A stretch of DNA of 9,882 nt, from positions 1 through 9,882 of the forward strand of contig JAAFHE010000083.1 in assembly GCA_013298265.1 (NCBI GenBank). The letters are read 5' to 3'. Position 1 is the stretch's first letter, and each line of letters begins with the position of its first letter. This stretch comes from Lysobacterales bacterium (GTDB taxonomy: Bacteria; Pseudomonadota; Gammaproteobacteria; Xanthomonadales; Rhodanobacteraceae). Below the pieces are notes generated by a model. It worked only from the letters and a program-made list of their open reading frames with translations. It searched no databases and had not been told where the DNA came from. This document shows, in pieces, positions 1-7,449 of this stretch. The translations under genes were made by a program, and so were the position numbers.

Positions 1-1412
<1,412 letters not shown>

Positions 1413-1419
1413 GAACAGG

Positions 1420-1424
1420 CTCCT
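1420..1424 (-). promoter_or_regulatory. Ribosome binding site of csb1
   Basis: AGGAG on the minus strand, seven bases upstream of the csb1 ATG. It supports the 1412 start; no other in-frame start with a comparable site is seen. Confidence 0.7.
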
Positions 1425-1499
1425 GCGGCGCTGGGTACGGGTACGGGCCTAGCATCCGAGACACGATGCGAATCTGCAACAAACGCTGCAAGATTGTTT

Positions 1500-1505
1500 T
1501 TTATC
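1500..1505 (-). promoter_or_regulatory. Possible -10 element for csb1-csb2
   Basis: GATAAA on the minus strand inside the only AT-rich patch upstream of csb1, about 90 bases before the start codon. It matches TATAAT at four of six positions. No recognisable -35 lies 16-18 bases upstream, so this is a weak call resting on composition and position. Confidence 0.2.
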
Positions 1506-1877
1506 CAAAAGGGTTGAATGGAGCCACGAGAGCGCGCAGAGGATTCGGGGAAGCAACCGCCCCGGCAGTACAGGCTGACCGCTCCGATGGAGTCACTGCC
1601 GCGACGCCGACAGTCCTCTCAGCGAAAACCAGCGCATCAGGAAAAAATCGGCGGTTGCGATGGCCTGGCCGCCGCGCCTGACCGGGCGTATTCGAAGAGG
1701 GCTACATCGCGCAGCCGTTCAGCACGAGGGGCAAAGTGGCGATGTCGGGGGCGCTGCCACAGCGTGCAGCGCAGCGCAGCGGCCTCGTAAGGCTCGACGT
1801 GGAACTGCTCACGCCGTGCAAATGACGGCCGACTCGCCTACATGCCTGGGTCTGCGCGATTCAGCGGATCCGAGCGC

Positions 1878-1909
1878 GGCCGCAATGAGGGTCGAATCCA
1901 ATTGCGGCC
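1878..1909. repeat. Perfect 9-bp inverted repeat (hairpin)
   Basis: GGCCGCAAT at 1878-1886 is matched by ATTGCGGCC at 1901-1909, with a 14-base loop. It lies about 80 bases beyond the DUF1501 stop codon in the direction of transcription and could act as a terminator or transcript-stabilising stem for the DUF1800-DUF1501 operon. No T-run follows on either strand, so it is not a standard intrinsic terminator. Confidence 0.4.
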
Positions 1910-1987
1910 CATGGCATAGCGGCCGAAACGAGGTGTCTCGCGATCTGTTCGCGCGCCCCGGCCGTTGTTACCGGCAGCTACACCGCG

Positions 1988-3352
1988 TCACTGAAACCCA
2001 TTCGCAAAAATACGGTCTCCGCCGGCCGGCGGCAGATCGGTGCCCTGGAAGATGCCCAGCGGGGTGTAGCCGGAATAGCCCGGGAAGGCGTAGTACACAT
2101 TGGGATTGCGCAGCCGGCGGATCACCGCTTCGGACATGACGCGCCGGTAGTCGGTCGTGACCATCACATCCGCGCCTTCGAATAGCTGTGCCGTGGCAAG
2201 TCCGGCGAAGGTGCCGTAGGTCAGGCCGCCGTTGACCGAGCCGCCCAGGGCGAGCATCACGCTGCCGTAGCCGTGGTCGGTGCCGCCGTCGTCGTTCTCG
2301 CGCACGCGCCGGCCGAATTCGCTCATGACCACGATGCTGGTCGTGCCGGCGTAGTTGCTCGCGCCGCTGCCGTTGAGATCGGCATAGAACGCGCCGAGTC
2401 CCTTGGAGAGCTCCTCGACCTTGTTGCCGAAGAAGTCGTAGCTGTTGGCCGGGCTGCCCTGGCCGTCGTGGGTGTCCCAGCCGCCGAGGTCGACCGTGGC
2501 CACGCGCAGGCCTACGTCGCGCTTGATCAGCTGGGCCAGCATCTTGAGCTGCTGCGCGAATCCGCTGCCGCTGTCGTAGACCGCGCCGTTGGCTGGCGCG
2601 TAGGTGCTGAAGTCGATCGGTTTGATCACGTTGAGCGCGTCGAGGGTCTGGCGTCCGGCGGTCTCGAAGGCACCGGCTTCGCTCCACAGCTCCGGCAGCA
2701 TGCTGAAGATGCCGCGCGCGCCGGGCGGCGCGGTGGTGCGGAAGTCCGGTTCCACGTTCCAGGCCCAGGAGCCCGAGTCGATGCGGAAATCCGAACCGCT
2801 GCCCATGGTGATGGTTTCGGTGCTGCCGAGCAGGCTGGTCGCGGTGATGCTGCCAGCGCTCACCGCCGGGATCTGCACCGTGCCAGGCAGGTTGGCTGTT
2901 TCCAGTACCCGCGTGAGCCAGCCCACGCCGCCGCCCTGGCCGGCCAGGCCGACTTCCATGTTCACCTGGGCGTCGAAATGGCTGCGCGTGACCGGCGCGG
3001 GCATCCCGGCGCCGAGCACGACGGCCATCTTGCCGCCGGTGTAGAGATCGCGCAGTTGCGGTGCGCGCGGATGCAGGCGCCATTGGTCGGCGCTGACCGC
3101 CAGACCGGCGCCGGTGCCGCTCAGCGGAATCTTAAGCGACGGCCGCGCGGTTTCGTAGGCGGCGCGGTTGGCATTGCTGCCGCCTGGGGAGAACAGGCTC
3201 AGCGCATCCATGCCGCCGCGCAGGTAGACCACGACCAGGGTGTCGTAGCTGTTGGCCGCAGTGGCACCGAAGGCGAGCTTGCTGCCGCCGGCCAGTGCCA
3301 GGGCGCCGCTGCCGGCGACGCTGGTCTTGAGGAAATCGCGACGATCGAACAT
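1988..3352 (-). CDS. DUF1501 family protein, Tat-exported, with C-terminal DRIF tag
   Basis: A 454-residue protein of the DUF1501 family, which belongs to the alkaline-phosphatase/sulfatase fold group; its substrate is unknown. The N-terminus MFDRRDFLKTSVAGSGALAL is a textbook twin-arginine signal (RRDFLK at 4-9, then a hydrophobic stretch to about residue 21), so the folded protein is probably exported. Family landmarks: DTLVVVYLRGGMDALSL (37-53), SHFDAQVNME (124-133), GGWDTHDGQ (290-298), SEFGRRVREN (344-353) and GTDHGYGSVMLALGG (357-371). The D/H-rich motifs are the likely metal-binding points. It ends in DRIFANGFQ (446-454), similar to the end of the protein at 7450-9849. The ATG is preceded by GAGGAG (3359-3364), which overlaps the TGA of the DUF1800 gene, so the two are co-translated. 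Full length and intact. Confidence 0.93.
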   Translation of the reverse strand: MFDRRDFLKTSVAGSGALALAGGSKLAFGATAANSYDTLVVVYLRGGMDALSLFSPGGSNANRAAYETARPSLKIPLSGTGAGLAVSADQWRLHPRAPQLRDLYTGGKMAVVLGAGMPAPVTRSHFDAQVNMEVGLAGQGGGVGWLTRVLETANLPGTVQIPAVSAGSITATSLLGSTETITMGSGSDFRIDSGSWAWNVEPDFRTTAPPGARGIFSMLPELWSEAGAFETAGRQTLDALNVIKPIDFSTYAPANGAVYDSGSGFAQQLKMLAQLIKRDVGLRVATVDLGGWDTHDGQGSPANSYDFFGNKVEELSKGLGAFYADLNGSGASNYAGTTSIVVMSEFGRRVRENDDGGTDHGYGSVMLALGGSVNGGLTYGTFAGLATAQLFEGADVMVTTDYRRVMSEAVIRRLRNPNVYYAFPGYSGYTPLGIFQGTDLPPAGGDRIFANGFQ

Positions 3353-3358
3353 GGGGAT

Positions 3359-3364
3359 CTCCTC
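3359..3364 (-). promoter_or_regulatory. Ribosome binding site of the DUF1501 gene, overlapping the upstream stop codon
   Basis: GAGGAG on the minus strand, six bases before the ATG at 3352. Two of its bases belong to the DUF1800 stop codon (3363-3365), which points to translational coupling. Confidence 0.75.
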
Positions 3365-5153
3365 AGCGGCGCAGGGCGTCGGGGCTGCACAGGATCAGCG
3401 CGACGGTGGAGCGCAGGCGTGACTGGGTGTAGTGGTTCTTGAGGTTCGGGCTCGTGCCGCCGGCCCAGGCCTCGTTGAGCACCAGGACATCGTTCGCGCC
3501 AGCGTTCTGGCGCAGGAAATTGATCGCCTTGGTGTAGACCGGTTCGGGCCGGAAGCCCAGGATCAGGTCGCACCAGTAGTTGACGATCGCCGTCGAAGTG
3601 CGCCCGGCTTCGGGTATGGCCGCCGTCGTCATGCCGAGGATGTCGATAAGGTAGGGCCGCGCGTTGTCGTAGCCGACCTGCTGACGGATCTCGGTCAGGC
3701 GTACCAGCATCTTCCAGGTCATGGCCAGGCTGCCGGTGCTGGCCCAGGCGCTGCTGCGATCGGGATAGCCGTTGGGTGCCGGCCAGAAGAACTTGCGCTG
3801 CCCGGCCTGCTGCACGCGCGAATTGATTTCGTCCTTGGTCGAATAGTCGGTGCCGTACGTCGCAAGCGTTGGCGTGAAGTTCGCCGCGGTGCCGCGCAGT
3901 GCACTGACCAGCGCATTGAACGGCCGCTTGATCTTCGTACCCCAGGTGTTCTTGAACTCGCTGCTGAGCAGGATGGCCTGGGTGACCTGCCGGAGCTGGT
4001 CCGGCGCCTGCCAGGTGCTCTGGAACAGCTGCGCGATGCTCGTGACCAGGCTTTGCGGCGGATCGTCGCCAATGAAACGCCGGCAGAGTTTGCGCGCGAT
4101 GAAATTCGCCGTGCCCGGATGTGACGCGAGCAGGTCGAACAGCTTGAAGCCGTCCTGCTGGCCCTGGTCGGGCGCGAAGCGGCGGTTGAGCACGTACTTG
4201 GTGAAGCGGTCGTGCCATTCCGCCGAATCGCGGAACACGAAGGTGCCGTCGTTGTCGGCCGGGTACTGCCAGTGACCGTTCTTGAGTGTCCAGCCAGTCA
4301 GCGCGCGCGTGGCTTCGTAGACGTCCTCGTCGACGTATTTCAGGCGCGCGGTCTGGCCGTCGCCGACGATGCCGATCGGGAGCGACGGATCGGTCGGGTC
4401 CATCACGCCCGCATAGTTTTCCGCGCCCAGCGTGTGCAGTTCGATGAGCTCGCGCGCGTAGTTCTCGTTCGGACCTGCGACGGAGCTCGCGTACAGGTCG
4501 AGGTAGTACATCATCGTGGTCGACTTGGCGACCGCTTCGAGCAGCGTGCGGAAGTTGCCGAACACGTTCGGCCGGATCACGTCGCGGTCGTAGTGCACGA
4601 ACAGCGGGCCGGCATCGAAGTCCCAGCCGAAGGTGCTGAAATGGTCGTGCCAGAAGTCGCTCATGACTTCGAACAGCTGGCGCTGGGAATAGATCGCGCG
4701 GATCGTTGTCGCGCATTCGACCTCGGCGATCGGCTGCATGCGCAAGCTGTAGTTGTTAGTCACCGAACGGTGCTGGCTCCACAACTGCTGCAGGGTCTTG
4801 CCGAGGGTGGTGAAGCCGGCGGAAGCGAGCCGGCTATCGCAGGCGGTATCGGTGATCGCCGCGGGGTTGAGCTGGGCTGCGACCCAGCTCTGCCAGCGTG
4901 CGTCGTCGGTCGCGCCGGGAAGGCCGTAAAAGGCGACGAAATCGCCCTGGTAGTAACCGAACGTCGCTTTCTGCAGCCAGCGCACCGGCCCCGGCGGCAC
5001 CGAGAGATTGGGCTCAGGTGCCGCTTCGGGTGCTGCTACGGAAGCTTTGCCCGGCCGGCGCATCGCGGCCGGATCAATGATGCCGGTCGCGCCGGCTAGG
5101 GACTGGATCAGCTGCCGGCGGGTGAGGACCTGGCTCGCAAATACGCTGGCCAT
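3363..5153 (-). CDS. DUF1800 family protein, probably Tat-exported
   Basis: A 596-residue DUF1800 protein; biochemical function unknown. Landmarks in order: FWHDHFSTFGWDF (167-179), RPNVFGNFRTLLEAVAK (194-210), GPNENYARELIELHTLG (227-243), ATRALTGWTL (281-290), ASHPGTANFIARKLCRRFIG (343-362) and WPAPNGYPD (457-465). The N-terminus has a twin arginine (TRRQLIQSLAG, 11-21) followed by only a modest hydrophobic stretch, so Tat export is likely but less clear than for its partner. DUF1800 and DUF1501 genes are very often adjacent in bacteria, and here they are separated by 10 bases. This protein lacks the C-terminal DRIF-type tag of its partner; it ends in SPDALRR. The ATG at 5151-5153 has a poor ribosome site, but no better start was found and the family N-terminus begins close to it. 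Confidence 0.92.
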   Translation of the reverse strand: MASVFASQVLTRRQLIQSLAGATGIIDPAAMRRPGKASVAAPEAAPEPNLSVPPGPVRWLQKATFGYYQGDFVAFYGLPGATDDARWQSWVAAQLNPAAITDTACDSRLASAGFTTLGKTLQQLWSQHRSVTNNYSLRMQPIAEVECATTIRAIYSQRQLFEVMSDFWHDHFSTFGWDFDAGPLFVHYDRDVIRPNVFGNFRTLLEAVAKSTTMMYYLDLYASSVAGPNENYARELIELHTLGAENYAGVMDPTDPSLPIGIVGDGQTARLKYVDEDVYEATRALTGWTLKNGHWQYPADNDGTFVFRDSAEWHDRFTKYVLNRRFAPDQGQQDGFKLFDLLASHPGTANFIARKLCRRFIGDDPPQSLVTSIAQLFQSTWQAPDQLRQVTQAILLSSEFKNTWGTKIKRPFNALVSALRGTAANFTPTLATYGTDYSTKDEINSRVQQAGQRKFFWPAPNGYPDRSSAWASTGSLAMTWKMLVRLTEIRQQVGYDNARPYLIDILGMTTAAIPEAGRTSTAIVNYWCDLILGFRPEPVYTKAINFLRQNAGANDVLVLNEAWAGGTSPNLKNHYTQSRLRSTVALILCSPDALRR

Positions 5154-5245
5154 GGGAATTCCAGGAGCGGGGGGCGGAATCGGCCCAGGCTAAACCGTAC
5201 GTAAGCGAATGCCGTGAAAACGGTCGCAAATAGACCTTAGTTATG

Positions 5246-5269
5246 GACGGGCGGCAGAGAACGCCCGTC
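5246..5269 (-). terminator. Hairpin at the 3' end of murB
   Basis: GACGGGCG and CGCCCGTC form a perfect 8-bp stem with an 8-base loop. The proximal arm overlaps the murB stop codon (5268-5270). In the direction of transcription it is followed by CATAACTAAGG, which is AT-richer but has no run of T, so it may be a weak terminator or an RNA-stabilising stem separating pyrD-murB from the DUF1800 operon. Confidence 0.45.
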
Positions 5270-6326
5270 AGACGATCCGCGGTTCGGCCTCGAGCACGAC
5301 GCCAAAGCGTTCGGTCACCCCGGCCTGCACGCGCTGCGCCAGCGCCCACAACTGTGCGCCGGTGGCGCCTCCGTGATTGACCAGCACCAGCGCGTGCTGC
5401 GCGGCGATGCCGGCATCGCCGTCGCGGATGCCCTTGAAGCCGGCCTGCTCGATCAGCCAGGCCGCCGACAATTTGCAGCGGCCGTCGGGCAGCGGCCATG
5501 TCGGCAGTCCCGCATGGGTTGCCTTGAGGGCTGCCGCTGCGTCTGCGTCCACGATCGGATTCTTGAAGAAGCTGCCGGCGTTGCCGATCACGGCCGGGTC
5601 GGGCAGCTTGCGCCGGCGCAGGCGCGAGATCGCCTCGGCGACGAGGCCCGGCGTCGGCTGCGCGACGTTCATCGCGGCCAGTTCCTCGCGCACACCGGCG
5701 TAGTCCAGGCGTAGCGCCGGTGTGCGCGTCAGGCGTAGCTGCAGCGCGGTCACGAGATAGCGTCCCGGTTCGCGCTTGAACAGCGAGTCGCGATAGGCGA
5801 AGGCGCAGGCGGCCGCGTCGAAGCGGACCGGCGCTTTCGCCGTCCGGTCCCAGGCTTCGACCGCGTGGACGAACTCGCTGAGTTCGACGCCGTAGGCACC
5901 GATGTTCTGGATCGGCGCGGCACCGACCGTGCCCGGGATCAGGGCCAGGTTTTCCAGGCCGGCCAGGCCATGGCCCAGGGTCCAGTGCACCAGGTCGTTC
6001 CAGTTCTCGCCGGCTTCGGCGCGCACGATCGCCTCGCCGTCGGGCTCGGCGATGATGGCGATGCCGCGCGTGGACAACGTCAGCACTGCGCCGTCCACGT
6101 TGCGCGTCAGCAGCAGGTTGCTGCCTTCGCCGAGTACCAGCAGCGGCACGCGCGCCAGCAGCGGGAACGCGAACACCTCGGCCAGCGCGGCCGTGTCACG
6201 CACGTCGACCAGCAGCGCCGCGCGCGCGTCCACGCGGAATGTGTTGCGCCCGGCCAGCGAGGCGTCTTCGAGAATGCGGTAGCCGTTGCCGTCCAGGCGC
6301 GCCGGAGCGACGCGGAAGTCGCTCAC
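5268..6326 (-). CDS. murB: UDP-N-acetylenolpyruvoylglucosamine reductase (MurB), type I
   Basis: FAD enzyme of the cytoplasmic peptidoglycan pathway; it reduces UDP-GlcNAc-enolpyruvate to UDP-MurNAc with NADPH. The protein has 352 residues, close to the 342 of E. coli MurB. Visible landmarks: the FAD-binding [10 protein letters not shown] (63-72), [17 protein letters not shown] (130-146), YRDSLFK (178-184) with the active-site Arg179, Tyr209 in the position of the substrate-closing loop typical of type I enzymes, NAGSFFKNP (249-257) with the proton-donor Ser252, and Glu348 near the C-terminus in LEAEPRIV. The start is GTG at 6324-6326, overlapping the pyrD stop by four bases (GTGA). The reading frame stays open far upstream, but that extension is only pyrD read in another frame. 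Intact; translation is probably coupled to pyrD. Confidence 0.96.
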   Translation of the reverse strand: MSDFRVAPARLDGNGYRILEDASLAGRNTFRVDARAALLVDVRDTAALAEVFAFPLLARVPLLVLGEGSNLLLTRNVDGAVLTLSTRGIAIIAEPDGEAIVRAEAGENWNDLVHWTLGHGLAGLENLALIPGTVGAAPIQNIGAYGVELSEFVHAVEAWDRTAKAPVRFDAAACAFAYRDSLFKREPGRYLVTALQLRLTRTPALRLDYAGVREELAAMNVAQPTPGLVAEAISRLRRRKLPDPAVIGNAGSFFKNPIVDADAAAALKATHAGLPTWPLPDGRCKLSAAWLIEQAGFKGIRDGDAGIAAQHALVLVNHGGATGAQLWALAQRVQAGVTERFGVVLEAEPRIV

Positions 6327-7354
6327 GGATGTGCTGCCGCGTGGGCGCGCAGCGCGTCTACGCAGGCGCCGATCAGCGCCGGGCCGCGATAGATCAGTCC
6401 ACTGTAGACCTGCACCGCCGTCGCACCGGCGTCGATTTTCGCCACTGCATCGGCCGCGTCGAGGATGCCGCCGACACCGATCAGCGGCACGCGGCCGTCC
6501 AGACGCTGCGCCATGCCGCGCAGCACCGCGGTCGAGCGCGCGAATACCGGACGTCCCGACAGCCCGCCGGCCTCGCTCGCATGCGCATGGCCGGCGACGG
6601 CGTCGCGCGCGATCGTGGTGTTGGTACAGATCAGTCCGTCGGTGCGCGTGGCGAGCAGCACCTCGGCGATCGCGTCGAGTTCGCTCTCGCCGAGATCCGG
6701 CGCGATCTTCAGCAGCATGGGCTTGCGCACGCCGTGCTGCGTGGCGAGCTGTTCCTGGCGCTCGCGCAAGGTGCCGATGAAACGCTTGAGGGTTTCCTCT
6801 TCCTGCAGATCGCGCAGGCCCTGCGTATTCGGCGAGGAGATATTGACCGTGACATAGCTCGCCCGCGCGTAGACGCGTTCGAGGCAAAAAAGATAGTCGT
6901 CGACCGCGTTCTCGTTCGGCGTGTCCTTGTTCTTGCCGATGTTGATGCCGAGCACGCCGCTGAAACGCGCGGCCTCGGCGTTCTTCACGAGGGCCTCCAC
7001 ACCGCCGTTGTTGAAGCCGAGGCGGTTGATGATGGCCTCGTGCTCGGGCAGGCGGAACATACGTGGCTTGGGATTGCCCGGCTGCGGCCGCGGCGTGGTC
7101 GTGCCGACTTCGACGAAGCCGAATCCGAGCGCGGCCAGCGCATCGACGTGCGCCGCGTTTTTGTCCAGTCCCGCCGCGAGACCTACCGGATTGGGCAGCG
7201 TGATGCCGCAGAACGCGGTCGGCAGCGGCTTTGGCCGCGAGGCCAGCAGCGGGTTCGTACCGGTGCGATAGGCCAGTTCCATGGCCTTGAGGCCGAGTTC
7301 ATGCGCCTTCTCGGCGTCGAGGCAGAACAGGAGCGGGCGGGCTAGCTGGTACAT
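6323..7354 (-). CDS. pyrD: Dihydroorotate dehydrogenase (quinone), class 2
   Basis: FMN enzyme of pyrimidine synthesis that oxidises dihydroorotate to orotate and passes electrons to the respiratory quinone at the inner membrane. From the chosen start it has 343 residues (E. coli 336). It begins [20 protein letters not shown], the amphipathic N-terminal segment that marks the membrane-associated class 2. Further landmarks: [10 protein letters not shown] (58-67), [19 protein letters not shown] (80-98), RLGFNNGG (111-118), NISSPNT (171-177) with Ser174 as the catalytic base, and GVGGI (293-297) plus YSGLIYRGP (317-325) for FMN phosphate binding. An in-frame ATG 13 codons earlier (7393) would add [13 protein letters not shown], which does not look like the family; neither start has a strong ribosome site. 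The stop overlaps the murB start. Confidence 0.96.
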   Translation of the reverse strand: MYQLARPLLFCLDAEKAHELGLKAMELAYRTGTNPLLASRPKPLPTAFCGITLPNPVGLAAGLDKNAAHVDALAALGFGFVEVGTTTPRPQPGNPKPRMFRLPEHEAIINRLGFNNGGVEALVKNAEAARFSGVLGINIGKNKDTPNENAVDDYLFCLERVYARASYVTVNISSPNTQGLRDLQEEETLKRFIGTLRERQEQLATQHGVRKPMLLKIAPDLGESELDAIAEVLLATRTDGLICTNTTIARDAVAGHAHASEAGGLSGRPVFARSTAVLRGMAQRLDGRVPLIGVGGILDAADAVAKIDAGATAVQVYSGLIYRGPALIGACVDALRAHAAAHP

Positions 7355-7419
7355 GCGGACAGGACGGCGGCGCGGGGGCGCGCATCGTGCCATGGATGGC
7401 GCCGGGGATCACGGCGGTC

Positions 7420-7436
7420 AATGCCGGCGCGGCATT
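7420..7436 (-). terminator. Short GC hairpin after the 7450-9849 gene
   Basis: AATGCCG and CGGCATT form a perfect 7-bp stem with a 3-base loop, beginning 13 bases past the TAG of the upstream gene. It overlaps an alternative 7-bp pairing (7399-7405 with 7424-7430). No T-run follows, so termination is only a guess; it may also act in the 5' leader of pyrD. Confidence 0.3.
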
Positions 7437-7449
7437 CTGTCGCGCGTTG

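Larger units (their letters stand above)
1413..1987. other. Gene-free spacer between the DUF1501 gene and the CRISPR operon
   Basis: 575 bp without a convincing gene on either strand. The part next to csb1 (about 1441-1560) drops to roughly half G+C and includes a T-rich run on the plus strand (1497-1502); read on the minus strand this gives GATAAA (1500-1505), a possible -10 element for the cas operon, but no good -35 was found. Further right there is a perfect 9-bp inverted repeat (1878-1909). A 66-codon open stretch without a normal start codon lies on the minus strand at 1640-1837, possibly a relic. I see no CRISPR repeats, tRNA or transposon ends. Confidence 0.6.

Noticed and set aside
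1885..1910. Stretch GGGTCGAATCC followed by ATTGCGGCCC, resembling a tRNA T-arm and acceptor end
   Set aside because: The loop is not a proper 7-base TTCGANN loop, no matching 5' acceptor strand, D-arm or anticodon arm occurs about 70 bases upstream, and the 3' arm pairs with an immediately adjacent sequence instead.
1413..1987. Search for a CRISPR array next to csb1
   Set aside because: No repeat of 25-40 bases recurs here; the only repeats are short inverted ones.
1660..2139. 159-codon plus-strand frame in the spacer
   Set aside because: No domain, no ribosome site of note, Cys- and Arg-rich translation, and it overlaps the 3' end of the DUF1501 gene.
2273..3442. 389-codon open frame on the plus strand, opposite the DUF1501 gene
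   Set aside because: It is the mirror of a GC-rich gene with strong family motifs on the other strand; its translation is rich in Ala, Gly, Arg and His and shows no recognisable domain.
3199..4716. 505-codon minus-strand frame overlapping the DUF1800 gene
   Set aside because: It lies in a different frame of a well-supported gene and is arginine/proline-rich, typical of out-of-frame reading in high-GC DNA.
6327..6887. N-terminal extension of murB to a 539-residue protein
   Set aside because: The extra 187 residues are pyrD read in another frame; the GTG at 6326 gives a MurB of normal length and coupled spacing.
7355..7393. Longer pyrD start at 7393
   Set aside because: The added residues ([13 protein letters not shown]) do not resemble the class 2 N-terminus, which begins well at [10 protein letters not shown].
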